Shown here piece after piece: positions 13,253-22,111 of a stretch of DNA of 41,708 nucleotides; position 1 is the first letter of the stretch; each line of letters opens with the position of its first letter. The position numbers and the translations under genes were made by a program. Where the stretch lies: the NCBI GenBank assembly GCA_030748635.1, contig JASMLP010000107.1, forward strand, positions 1 to 41,708, in the 5' to 3' direction. A model generated the notes under the pieces. That model saw only the letters and a program-made list of their open reading frames with translations, was not told where the DNA came from and searched no databases. Origin of the DNA: Planctomycetota bacterium (lineage in GTDB: Bacteria > Planctomycetota > JACQVV01 > JASMLP01).

Positions 13253-15670
13253 TCAACGAGATACAAGTTGGATCCGGCGCGATGTAAATCCATCCCCCTC
13301 ATCAGATTCGACAAAAACCTTGACTCGATAAGTCCCCGGCGGAAATTGGGTTGGTATCGACATCCGAACCGAAAATGCTCCGCTCTTCAGCGTACTTTCA
13401 ACTCGGGCAATCACTTTGTTGTTAGCCGATTCGTAATTTCGGCGGATAACATCCTCAAAACCTGGGACTCCGGGTTCTACGGGTTGAACCGGATGGACCA
13501 CAGCATCCACCAACGCCTCCAGCGTCACGAGAACCTGTCCTTGTGAAATGGGAAATCGTCCCCGAACCTCCAACGAATCCCCGAGCCGAACCCGCTCCCG
13601 GTCCAGCTCGATGAACGGACGAATAGACGGCAATGCGAGGCGTAAGGCCGGATCTCCCAGAAGATTATACAGATAGAGATGTTCTTTCCGAATGCGCTCC
13701 AGAGGTGGACCTTCCTGCACCAAAACCGATGCCGCCCCATCAATGAAAAGCCTCATCAAATCGAAACGTGAACCTCGAAGAATATCGGCTTTCGCCCTGA
13801 CCATCAATTCTCCCAGGCGCGGCATCCGGTCCGGATCCCCCCCCCGAAAGAAGGCGTCGAGTATCTCTTTCCCGAGGATTCCGTTGGCGTACGGATGGCT
13901 TACTCGAGACGACCCGAAAAAGGCGACCGGTCCCGCTGGGCGCAACAAGAGCCCCTCACCGATCGATTGAATCCTGGGCGCATCGAACGCGCCGGTTGTG
14001 CACGCCAACACAAAAGTCACCGGTGCCCCGTGACGAATCTCAACTCTCGGCAAAACACGGACATCCAGAATCGGATATTTCTGTCCTCTCCAACGCAATG
14101 AATCAAACCCCTTCGCGTAACCGTGACCGATATACACAAGAAACAGCGATCCTTCATTCACACGATCGAGCACTTTCTCTCCATACTCTCGTGGCGGATA
14201 GAGATAGACCGAATGAGCGCCGGCATGAGTCAAAGTCACGTCATACCGATCCGGAATCTTGAAAACGATCAATTTCTCGGCCAGCGTTTCGAGCACCTTA
14301 TCGGTCGCCCTCCCAAATCGCCCCTCACCGGTCAAAAAAGTGATTCGCCGCTTCCAAGTTCCCGGATCGGGAGAACATTCATAATCCACGGTTTTCTGAA
14401 CCATGACCTGAAGTTCCTCCACTGTTCGGGCCGGAAAACGTCCCACTGCAATTTGCGGAATGATGTCCTTGCCGAACATCGCGTAAACATGATCGCTACC
14501 GGTCGCCCCGTTGAGGAAGGTATGACAAACGCCGGTAGGAATCGTTGGAACCTCCGCGAGCCAATCGACATCATGAGTCGCATCTGCCGCGAGAAGCAAA
14601 AACGACGGCCGGGGTTTGGGCCACGCCGTAGCCGCATGTTCCAGAAAAGCTCGAATGGCATCAGGACCGTAAATCCCTTCTCCGAACTCATCATAAATCG
14701 ATTCCGGATCGATTACCCGAACCCGGAGCCCCTGCTCTCGTCGTAATTCAACCAACGGATCCAGAGCCGCTAAAAACTCCGGCGGACAAAGTGCCACATA
14801 ATCGGCTCCCTGACCGGGACTCCTCAAATCCCTCCCTTTTCTGGCCCGAACCTCGAGTGGAGATACGACCGCTATAGGTGGACGCTGAAGTCCCTCACCC
14901 GTGATATGGATACGATCCAAAGCGACCTCTCCACGGTTGGGAACCGAAAAAGTCAGGATCTCGCCGGATCCGTCCAGCGCCGTCCCCAGAGAAATTTCAG
15001 CCCGAGTACGCACACCGCGACGAATCACGACCTCGCCCACCACACGCTTCCTGAACCGGACCTGCAACCTCGTACCCACACGGTTCGCCGCCGCCCAGAT
15101 CGTCACATAAGCTTTCCCCTCGGTTTTGAGGCCCATCGGAAGCAACTGAGTAAACGACTGTTTTGAACCTCCCCGAATCCTGGCCAGATAGGCCGGGTCG
15201 ATCCGTGCGGCGAGAGATGGCAACGGCTCCTCGAAGGCAACCCAGCAACGATTCTCTTCGATTCGATACATTCCGATATCGGACCGGATAGCCTCGAAAT
15301 CAGTGGTCCATTTTTGGGGAGAAAAACGCAAGAAGTAGGCGCTTCGCCTGGTCGTCCAGGTCTCGGATGATCTGGCATCGAACACGATGAAATCCGAAGG
15401 CTCCAAACGATTCGTTCGCACCCCTTCAATCCGAAAAGGCACCGCTTTTCCACGATGCAGTAAACACAACTGATCCACCGAAGCGCTCTTCCAGCCCGCG
15501 ACATCCAGCAACACTTTGCCCGAAACACGAACCTGAACATCTCCTTCGGTCACGATCTTGACATCGATAGGTTCCTCGGCAAAGGAAGCCCACGGAGACA
15601 AAAAAGTCATCCCCAGAAGAAGAAAGCCGAGAGTCATCCAACCGCTAGAAAGTCGATACATCGATTTCAT
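13253..15670 (-). CDS. Secreted gingipain-type (peptidase C25) cysteine protease
   Basis: This 805-residue protein has a signal peptide (about 1-31, ending ASFA) and a peptidase family C25 catalytic domain at about 290-670. The catalytic His516 is in YIGHGY and the catalytic Cys557 in VLACTTG, at the spacing usual for gingipains, with LLLAADATHDV upstream. Before the domain is a beta-rich region of about 250 residues, and after it an Ig-like C-terminal stretch. No type IX secretion C-terminal signal is obvious. The ATG at 15670 overlaps the activator gene by 26 bases; an alternative ATG at 15661 is three codons in. C25 enzymes cut after Arg or Lys in Porphyromonas; specificity here cannot be read. 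As last gene in the operon it may be a processing or nutrient protease. Confidence 0.87.
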   Translation of the reverse strand: MKSMYRLSSGWMTLGFLLLGMTFLSPWASFAEEPIDVKIVTEGDVQVRVSGKVLLDVAGWKSASVDQLCLLHRGKAVPFRIEGVRTNRLEPSDFIVFDARSSETWTTRRSAYFLRFSPQKWTTDFEAIRSDIGMYRIEENRCWVAFEEPLPSLAARIDPAYLARIRGGSKQSFTQLLPMGLKTEGKAYVTIWAAANRVGTRLQVRFRKRVVGEVVIRRGVRTRAEISLGTALDGSGEILTFSVPNRGEVALDRIHITGEGLQRPPIAVVSPLEVRARKGRDLRSPGQGADYVALCPPEFLAALDPLVELRREQGLRVRVIDPESIYDEFGEGIYGPDAIRAFLEHAATAWPKPRPSFLLLAADATHDVDWLAEVPTIPTGVCHTFLNGATGSDHVYAMFGKDIIPQIAVGRFPARTVEELQVMVQKTVDYECSPDPGTWKRRITFLTGEGRFGRATDKVLETLAEKLIVFKIPDRYDVTLTHAGAHSVYLYPPREYGEKVLDRVNEGSLFLVYIGHGYAKGFDSLRWRGQKYPILDVRVLPRVEIRHGAPVTFVLACTTGAFDAPRIQSIGEGLLLRPAGPVAFFGSSRVSHPYANGILGKEILDAFFRGGDPDRMPRLGELMVRAKADILRGSRFDLMRLFIDGAASVLVQEGPPLERIRKEHLYLYNLLGDPALRLALPSIRPFIELDRERVRLGDSLEVRGRFPISQGQVLVTLEALVDAVVHPVQPVEPGVPGFEDVIRRNYESANNKVIARVESTLKSGAFSVRMSIPTQFPPGTYRVKVFVESDEGDGFTSRRIQLVSR

Positions 15671-17498
15671 ATTCCTTGATCTTCTTGTTCAGTGTCGGCC
15701 AGGTTGTTCCCAGGATTCGAACCGCCTCGCCTTTCTTTCCCCCAGTAAACGACAAAGCCCTCCGAATGGCCAGTTCCTCGGATTCCTTCAGAGTCAACAA
15801 ACGACCTCGAGTCTCCAAACGCTCTATTTGCTGTCGGCCTGCAAACAGATCATCCGGCAGGTCCTCCCGATCAATCACCCCGCCCTCTGAAAAAACCAAC
15901 GCCCGCTCGAGAACATTTCGAAGTTCCCGAACATTGCCAGGCCACGAATAGTTCGAAAGCGCCTGGCAAGCGGAATCGGTAATCCTGGGAATGTCACGCC
16001 CCAAGCCTCGAGCCAAGCGGTCCAGAAGAGTTTCGATTAAAATCGCCAGATCGCCCATGCGTTCTCGTAGGGGAGGAATCGGCAACTCGACCACCGCGAT
16101 TCGATAAAAAAGATCCTGCCTGAATTTCCCCTCCGAAATGAGAACGTCCAGAGAGGCTGCGGTCGCCGCAATCACTCGAACTTCGACCTGGATGTTCTCC
16201 TCCGCCCCTACCGGCCGAAAGACGCGCTCCTCGAGAACCCGTAGCAATTTGGGTTGCAAGTGGAGAGGTATTTCAGCCACCTCATCCAGAAAAAGTGTTC
16301 CACCGTTTGCCTGGTAAAAAACTCCGCGACGATCGGACACGGCGCCGGTGAAAGCTCCCTCAACATGCCCAAAAAGCTCACTCTCCATGAGTTCAGGCGG
16401 AATGGCTCCACAGTTGATGGCTACAAAAGGGCTTCCGGACAACTCACCCCGTCGGTGAATCGCTCGAGCGACCAACTCTTTACCCGTACCGGTTTCTCCT
16501 ACCAACAAGACACTGGTTCGACTGTGCGCAACTCGACTGACCTGATCCATCATCTTCTGAAAGGAAACGCTCGATCCGACAAGTGACCTCCTCTCTTCCA
16601 TGTCCTGAAAGCTTGCGCGTTCCAGAATGAGGGAGAGAACCGGAGCCAGTTGATCTACGAGACTGACAACCCATTCGAGATCCTCGAGATGAAAGGAGGG
16701 GCCGGAACCCTGGCGATCCAGATAGATCAATCCGAGAAGATCGTTCTCTTTCAAAACCGGCACGGCAAGAGCGCATCGAATCCCCTCTCGAACCATCGAG
16801 ATCCGATCTCCGGACTGAGCCTCGTTTTCGAGAAGAATCGCTCGCCGTTCTCTCAATACCTCTTCCTGCAAACTTTCAGAAAGAACTACTCGGTCGGTTT
16901 TTGCACTCAGCACACAAAACGTTTTTTCGAACAGAACCTCTTCCTCAACCACAAAAAGGCTCAAATGCCCCCGATGAGCTCCAATGGCCCCAGCAAGAAC
17001 CTCGAAAAGATTTCGACCGAATACCGACAAATCATCCACTTCTCGGCAGGAGCGCACGGCCTCAAAAAGTGTTTCGAGTCGTTTCAGATGTTCTCCCGGC
17101 TTCTCTCCCTCCCGAATTCGAACCCCGCCCGGGACCGCCTCGACCACAGAAACGACTGAAAGCTTCTCTCCCGAATCCGCCCCAACCACAACCGTCTTCT
17201 TTTCTGCGTATTCTCCCGATCCAAAACTCAGCAGAGTCTCCCCGATTTGAATCCGGTCCCCGGCTGAAACGGGCGAATTCCGAATCGACGCCCCATTCAA
17301 TCGAACTCCATTGGCACTCCCCATATCCTCGATGCGACAACCCGATTCGGCGACCACGATCCGCGCATGCTGCCGACTTGCCATCTCATCGAGCAACTGA
17401 CAATGGCATGCCCGATCCCGCCCCAGAACCCACTCCCCCGGTGTGAGTTCATATAACCGTCCTTTTTCTGGACCCTCTTCTATCCGAAGATAAGGCAT
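15645..17498 (-). CDS. FHA-GAF-AAA+ sigma-54-dependent transcriptional activator
   Basis: This 617-residue regulator has four parts: an N-terminal FHA domain (about 20-92, with LGRD and SRQH) that binds phosphothreonine, a GAF-like sensor (about 135-295), a sigma-54 AAA+ domain and a Fis-type helix-turn-helix (about 575-615). The AAA+ domain has Walker A GETGTGKE (334-341), an intact GAFTGA loop (381-386) and Walker B GTLFLDE. The intact loop means it should contact sigma-54 RNA polymerase. ATG at 17498 overlaps the transporter stop as TGATG and has AAGGAG just upstream; a TTG one codon earlier is less likely. A FHA input implies a Ser/Thr kinase; a PP2C phosphatase lies three genes upstream. 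I saw no clear -24/-12 promoter in the intergenic regions here, so targets are probably elsewhere. Confidence 0.92.
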   Translation of the reverse strand: MPYLRIEEGPEKGRLYELTPGEWVLGRDRACHCQLLDEMASRQHARIVVAESGCRIEDMGSANGVRLNGASIRNSPVSAGDRIQIGETLLSFGSGEYAEKKTVVVGADSGEKLSVVSVVEAVPGGVRIREGEKPGEHLKRLETLFEAVRSCREVDDLSVFGRNLFEVLAGAIGAHRGHLSLFVVEEEVLFEKTFCVLSAKTDRVVLSESLQEEVLRERRAILLENEAQSGDRISMVREGIRCALAVPVLKENDLLGLIYLDRQGSGPSFHLEDLEWVVSLVDQLAPVLSLILERASFQDMEERRSLVGSSVSFQKMMDQVSRVAHSRTSVLLVGETGTGKELVARAIHRRGELSGSPFVAINCGAIPPELMESELFGHVEGAFTGAVSDRRGVFYQANGGTLFLDEVAEIPLHLQPKLLRVLEERVFRPVGAEENIQVEVRVIAATAASLDVLISEGKFRQDLFYRIAVVELPIPPLRERMGDLAILIETLLDRLARGLGRDIPRITDSACQALSNYSWPGNVRELRNVLERALVFSEGGVIDREDLPDDLFAGRQQIERLETRGRLLTLKESEELAIRRALSFTGGKKGEAVRILGTTWPTLNKKIKEYEIDVSTF

Positions 17499-19039
17499 CA
17501 AAACTCCTTCAAGGCAAAAACCAGATGTACCAAAAGCACCAGTAGAGTGGAATCGATCACCGTCCTGGTCACCCCTCGAGCCACATCACCCGAATTTCTT
17601 TTGGGCCCCACCCCACGAGCGTGAGCGACCAGACCAATCATCGCTCCGGCGGCCAAGGTTTTCGACAGAACCCAACCCACCCCCTGGAACAGTCCGCCAC
17701 CCGATGGAGTCAAGAATTGATGAAAAGAAACATCCAGTAATGCAGGTGGCATTTCTGGGTGGGTATGAAGAAAGACCAGAAGAGACACCCCCCTCGCAAT
17801 CCAGAACGAAAGTCCGATCAGGAAGGGAGCCCCGATCAAAAAAGCCCAGACAACGGCGGTAGGAAAATAGCGTTCCGGGGATGCGCGTAACGTCCTCATC
17901 GCCTCCATCTGCCCCGAAAAAGTCCTATTTCCCAGATCAGCCGCCACGGCAGCGCCACAACGGGCCGCGATCATGAGTGTAACCAGCAAAGGCACCAGCA
18001 CGCGGAAAAGAGCAAATCCCAGCGCCCCCAGAACCTCCTCGGTGACCAGGGGGCGTGTGTATTCCTCATAAGGAAAGAATTCAAATGTGAAGTAGGTCGC
18101 AACAAAACCGATCACGGCGCCTGCCATGGAAACATAGAGCCACGCCCCCGGCCCCGCCACCAGACGCAAATACAAGAAGAGGTAGTGGAGTCCCCACCGA
18201 ATACGTGGAGGCCGAGGGATCAAGACGCCAATCCCCCGGACCAAGGCCCGCGGAAACAAAGTCCCAACCCGGCCGGTTGCGGCCAAACCAGAAACAACAT
18301 TCGTCCCAAAATTCTTCCAGGAAAAAAGACGACGAACAGGCGACTTCGTTTCCTGTCTCAGAGAAAATCTTCCCCTCAAAGATTCCGAGCAAGGATTTTC
18401 AAGTTTCTGCAAATTCCGCTTCACCGGGTCCAGGAACCAGATGGAATCCGCAACTCCCAGGAAAGATTGAATATCGTGAGTGACAACCAGAGTCGTTTTT
18501 CCACTTTTTTCATGTGTTTCTCGGACCAAAGAAGCCACATCACAGGACGAATCCATATCCAACCCCGCAGTCGGCTCATCAAAAAGAAGAACCGGCGGAT
18601 CCGAAGCCAGAGTTCGAGCAACCGCGACCCTGCGCCTTTGTCCACCCGAAGCTCGCGAAAGATCCAGATCAGGATCGATCTGTAGACGGTCCAACAATCC
18701 GTTCAACTCCGAAGGTGTCAATCGGCCCCCGTGGTCTGTTGCAAACCGAAGATTCTCCATGACCGAAAGATCATCGAACAAAGCTCCGTCCTGAAATACA
18801 AGTCCAGCCTGCCCCGCCGTAATCTCTGCGTTTCCACTCCAGGACACCGCTCCATCCTCGGGAAAAATCCCGGCCAATAATCGCAAAAGCAGGCTTTTCC
18901 CCACCCCACTTCCACCCAGAAGAACAGAAAATTCTCCCGGAGAAATATTCATGGTGGCTCCATCAAGTAGAGTCTCACCCCCCGCACGAAGAGAAAGGTC
19001 TCTTACCCGGATCGCAGGTTGAAAGTCCTCCTGACTCAC
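17498..19039 (-). CDS. Fused MlaF-MlaE-type lipid ABC transporter (ATPase plus permease)
   Basis: This single 513-residue chain contains both subunits that are normally separate in the Mla/Ttg2/Mkl phospholipid transporters. Residues about 8-225 are the ATPase, with Walker A GGSGVGKS (42-49), signature ASGGQRRR, Walker B LLFDEPTAGLD and VVTHD. Residues about 265-513 are the MlaE permease, with ARCGAAVAADLG and a later GLVAHARGVG segment in the membrane. It probably works as a homodimer with the MCE-like protein encoded just upstream, moving phospholipid between inner and outer membranes; direction is unknown. GTG at 19039 overlaps the upstream stop as GTGA. Its stop overlaps the activator start. 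Confidence 0.9.
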   Translation of the reverse strand: MSQEDFQPAIRVRDLSLRAGGETLLDGATMNISPGEFSVLLGGSGVGKSLLLRLLAGIFPEDGAVSWSGNAEITAGQAGLVFQDGALFDDLSVMENLRFATDHGGRLTPSELNGLLDRLQIDPDLDLSRASGGQRRRVAVARTLASDPPVLLFDEPTAGLDMDSSCDVASLVRETHEKSGKTTLVVTHDIQSFLGVADSIWFLDPVKRNLQKLENPCSESLRGRFSLRQETKSPVRRLFSWKNFGTNVVSGLAATGRVGTLFPRALVRGIGVLIPRPPRIRWGLHYLFLYLRLVAGPGAWLYVSMAGAVIGFVATYFTFEFFPYEEYTRPLVTEEVLGALGFALFRVLVPLLVTLMIAARCGAAVAADLGNRTFSGQMEAMRTLRASPERYFPTAVVWAFLIGAPFLIGLSFWIARGVSLLVFLHTHPEMPPALLDVSFHQFLTPSGGGLFQGVGWVLSKTLAAGAMIGLVAHARGVGPKRNSGDVARGVTRTVIDSTLLVLLVHLVFALKEF

Positions 19040-20235
19040 GGACTGCTTCCTTGAAAACGCGCCCCGATTTCAGGAACTCCTCGATCCCCAGAAGGTTCCA
19101 CGACCAACCAAGCCAGATCCTTTTTCAAAACATTGCGTCGAATCACCCTTGCCAACTCATCTGAAATCGACTCCTCTCCCGGCGCTAGCGCGACTTCCTC
19201 GACCAGTTCCTCCAAAACCGGCTCGAGTTCATTCACGATTTCCATCAATTCTTTCCGCCACTTGGGTGAGGAGCCGTGTTTCTGAATCGCTTCGTATAAC
19301 TCCTCTTCATTCCTCCGCACCAAGGTGGTTCCAATATCTGCCAAACCTGACTGCACTTCTGGATCCTCGAGTACGGCGGCCGCGAGTCGCTGAACCCCCT
19401 CCTGAAATCGATCGCTTTCCCAGATCTTCGAGGCCACTTTCCGACCGGATTCACTCAGTGCTGCCTTCTGCTTTTGCGTAGCCTCCCTGAGATGAAAAAG
19501 AACATAATCCTGAAGTTCCTCTTCGTTCCAGAAAGCCTTCCAACCCAACGCCCAAACGCTGATCTGATCGTAGAAGTCCTCGAATATCTTTTCTCCGATC
19601 GCCTCCGCTTCCTTGCCTGCTCTGGGAAATACAATCTCCTCCACCAGCGGTTCCAGATGTTCCCCGTATCCCCGCCGAACGGCCTCGCCAATCTTCCTCA
19701 TCAAAACCGGATTCTCTTCGAGAACTGACGAAAGATCTTTACTCAGAATCCGATACGCGGCCGCAGAAAAGCCGGTCGCGACGGGCAAAATGGCCTGAGC
19801 CATTCGATCTCGGTTTTCCAGCACAAACCCGGAAAACCGGTCCTTCAGCCTATCCAGGCGTTCCGAGGGCAACAAAGTCGCAAGTACCCAACTCGCGGTC
19901 AGGTCACCCTTGCCCAGTTGGAATCCGGGACTCTTTCCGAGGCGGACAACCTCACCTGGATAGAGATCGACCTCCACTCCCCACTGTTTTCCGCTTCTTT
20001 CGCATCGACGCACCACCCCAACTTCTCGCAACCCATCCGGCATGAGAACTCGATCTCCAGGCCTGATGAACGGCTCGACATCGAAAACGACCAGGATTCG
20101 GTGGGGGTGCAAAAGATTGGCCGACCTCCCCAAGGTTCCCCCCAGCGGACCCATGAGAATCCATGACAGGAGCGAGAAAAAAAAACCCCAGAGAACAACT
20201 CCCAGCCCCACCAGAAAAGGTCGACTGCGCATCAT
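19036..20235 (-). CDS. Membrane-anchored MlaD/MCE-like protein with long helical tail
   Basis: This 399-residue protein has one N-terminal membrane helix (about 7-28). A beta-rich segment of about 70 residues follows (about 47-112), whose pattern VVFDVEPFIRPGDRV...VGVVRR resembles a divergent MCE domain. The rest is mostly alpha-helical, acidic and probably coiled. MCE proteins such as MlaD form hexameric rings that guide lipids between the membranes. The position directly before the fused MlaF-MlaE gene (GTGA overlap) is the strongest argument for this role; the sequence match alone is weak. The long tail could form a tunnel like that of PqiB or a periplasmic scaffold. The gene begins with a double ATG at 20235; the second would remove only one residue. 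A plain coiled-coil protein is the alternative. Confidence 0.65.
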   Translation of the reverse strand: MMRSRPFLVGLGVVLWGFFFSLLSWILMGPLGGTLGRSANLLHPHRILVVFDVEPFIRPGDRVLMPDGLREVGVVRRCERSGKQWGVEVDLYPGEVVRLGKSPGFQLGKGDLTASWVLATLLPSERLDRLKDRFSGFVLENRDRMAQAILPVATGFSAAAYRILSKDLSSVLEENPVLMRKIGEAVRRGYGEHLEPLVEEIVFPRAGKEAEAIGEKIFEDFYDQISVWALGWKAFWNEEELQDYVLFHLREATQKQKAALSESGRKVASKIWESDRFQEGVQRLAAAVLEDPEVQSGLADIGTTLVRRNEEELYEAIQKHGSSPKWRKELMEIVNELEPVLEELVEEVALAPGEESISDELARVIRRNVLKKDLAWLVVEPSGDRGVPEIGARFQGSSP

Positions 20236-20284
20236 GATGCCACCAAAAGCTCCTCAGAAATCCGACAAATATTCCGACATGCTG

Positions 20285-21094
20285 TCATTCATCAAACGGG
20301 ATCTCGAATAGGACGAAGGCTACGTTATCTTCAGCTCCTCGCCCCATGATTCCCTCATGCTCCCGATCTCGACGCAAAATCTCCTGGAGAAGCCTCTCCG
20401 AAGCCGAACTCAAATCCTCCGGCTCATCGACCAACCTGACCAGGTCTTTCTCCGTTACACATTTCACCCGGTAGATGGGTTCGGTTACCCCATCGGTAGC
20501 CACCAAAATCCGATCCTCCGCTTCCAGAGATACTCTCAACGGCCACCAGGGGAGTTTTTCATCGGGCCATTGCCTCGGATCAAGATACCGAGCCGCCGTC
20601 CAGGCTCCCGCCCACTGCTGATCCGGACGATTGAGACAGTAAGCCAGACCATCTCGGAGAAGAATACACAAACTATCCCCAAGAGACGCTACCTCGAGAA
20701 CTCCTTCCTTGGGGTCAGCCACGACCGCCAACAATGTCGTCTGACAGGGCATAACCTCTTCCTCATTAGCTTCCAGTTCGGCAAGTTCTTCGAGTGCGGT
20801 CCCGACAATTTCCCCTGCCGTCACATCCCCATATCGCAACAGGTCGGCAACAACCTTCGCTGCCACCCGAGAAGTTTCAGATCCACCGTGCGCATCCGCA
20901 ACAAACCCTATGAGCCGATGCCCGTCCACTCCAACCACCAGAGCATCTTCCATCGGCTTGGCCTCGCCATCGGGCAGCCATCCTCTGGCGAAACCGTATC
21001 GAGCCCAGGCCCCCATTTGACCTAGAATCGGAGGACCCTCAGGAGGAAGATCCTCGTGGGTCAAACAGATGACAGAATCAGAGACTTTCCCCAT
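20285..21094 (-). CDS. PP2C-type (PPM) protein serine/threonine phosphatase
   Basis: This protein of about 269 residues has the motif series of metal-dependent PP2C phosphatases: MED (48-50), a variant of the DGxGG site as ADAHGG (66-71), CQTTLLAVV, ASLGDS, VATDGVTE and EDNVAF near the C-terminus. The metal-binding aspartates are therefore present. It should remove phosphate from Ser/Thr of proteins in the cytoplasm. The start is uncertain: ATG at 21094 avoids overlap with the upstream gene and was chosen, while GTG at 21175 would add 27 unconserved residues and overlap the upstream stop by 16 bases. It precedes the MCE-like gene by 49 bases. A phosphatase, a FHA-domain activator and a transporter in one run suggest control by protein phosphorylation; the partner kinase is not in this run. 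Confidence 0.82.
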   Translation of the reverse strand: MGKVSDSVICLTHEDLPPEGPPILGQMGAWARYGFARGWLPDGEAKPMEDALVVGVDGHRLIGFVADAHGGSETSRVAAKVVADLLRYGDVTAGEIVGTALEELAELEANEEEVMPCQTTLLAVVADPKEGVLEVASLGDSLCILLRDGLAYCLNRPDQQWAGAWTAARYLDPRQWPDEKLPWWPLRVSLEAEDRILVATDGVTEPIYRVKCVTEKDLVRLVDEPEDLSSASERLLQEILRRDREHEGIMGRGAEDNVAFVLFEIPFDE

Positions 21095-21159
21095 AACCTC
21101 GAATTGTAGCCGATGAACGACCTCAATCCTGCTATCGGTTAACTTCCCTAGCGAAATCT

Positions 21160-21912
21160 TTATTCGACAGTCCACTCCCTCAGAACCCGTCTCTGAACCG
21201 AGTGTTCGACCGGTTGCGACCCCAACTCATGAAACCGAAGGGGGCAGTCACCTCCCAGAACGTTCTCCTCAGACCGCTCGGAAAGCAATTCGACCCGCCA
21301 ACCCTGCTCTTCGAGCGATCGAATCCACTCGGAACCGGACCGAAACGAGGACGCTTGGGTCCTTTGGGGCTTGTCCCTTCGAATCGGGTCGCGATCGACG
21401 TGAGGCCGATTCTGACCCAACTCGAAACCTGGATCGATCTCGGGTCGAGTCGAAGGGCGCACCATTCCCAATCCCGTAGCCTCGATCGCTCCTGAATTCT
21501 TTTCTGCCAGGTCGCCCCTCACTGCCCCCCTCCATCCCAGCGCACGCAGATTGGCTCGAACAGCGTCGATTCCGATACGAACCCGCACCCGAACAATCTC
21601 CCCAGTAAACGATCTCGGCTCATCAAACTCCTGGCCGCGAGTAAGAGCCCTTAAAACTTCCGGATCCTTGACACGATTGCCCAACCAATCCTCGACTGTC
21701 CGACTCGAACCCGGAGAACGTTTCAGAATATTTTGAGCCAAATTCCTACCCGCCCGCAATCGCGCGGCACGAATCGCCATGAACCGCTCGGAAGCGTTAG
21801 CCTCATTCTGAGAAGATCCCACACTTTCCTGAGCGCAAATCCCCCAAGAGCCAAAAAATACTCCTACGCCAACCGTCACCGAAACCAGAACACTTGCCCT
21901 TGAAATACCCAT
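21160..21912 (-). CDS. Exported LPP20-like protein of unknown function
   Basis: This 250-residue protein has a signal peptide (about 1-27, ending ICA). Residues about 40-130 follow the LPP20/FlgT-N-like pattern: an alanine-arginine-rich helix MAIRAARLRAGRNLAQ, then a segment with RTVEDWLGNRV, then VRVRVRIG. In that family the helix plus beta strands form a small envelope domain of unknown role. Residues 140-200 are Pro/Arg-rich and probably disordered. There is one non-signal cysteine and no lipobox, so lipid anchoring is not indicated. ATG at 21912 fits the signal peptide. It lies upstream of the PP2C gene and may start the transcription unit running to 13253. Confidence 0.6.
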   Translation of the reverse strand: MGISRASVLVSVTVGVGVFFGSWGICAQESVGSSQNEANASERFMAIRAARLRAGRNLAQNILKRSPGSSRTVEDWLGNRVKDPEVLRALTRGQEFDEPRSFTGEIVRVRVRIGIDAVRANLRALGWRGAVRGDLAEKNSGAIEATGLGMVRPSTRPEIDPGFELGQNRPHVDRDPIRRDKPQRTQASSFRSGSEWIRSLEEQGWRVELLSERSEENVLGGDCPLRFHELGSQPVEHSVQRRVLREWTVE

Positions 21913-22036
21913 TTCAATTCTCCGCTATTTGTCGATCGAAAATTCGCCTGTTCGAGCCCACTTCAAGAAAAGCAAATTCTGTACCTTGGAGAAAAGTCGG
22001 CGAACTCGATGTCTTTCACGGAAAATGGATATCGAG

Positions 22037-22066
22037 AAAAAACATCATGTCCCAAAATAGGGACAT
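22037..22066 (-). terminator. Probable rho-independent terminator of the LRR lipoprotein gene
   Basis: On the minus strand a perfect 7-bp stem (ATGTCCC / GGGACAT, 22047-22066) with a 6-base loop is followed after four bases by six T (22037-22042). It lies 46 bases past the LRR gene stop and before the LPP20-like gene, which places it well to end the upstream transcript. The stem is short, so a regulatory palindrome is the alternative. Confidence 0.5.
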
Positions 22067-22111
22067 TCGGATGCTCCCAAACAGAGACAGGAGTTCTCCC
22101 AGAGGGGCAGA

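Noticed and set aside
13253-15670. Type IX secretion substrate for the C25 protease
   Set aside because: No recognisable C-terminal sorting domain is visible and no type IX genes occur in the window.
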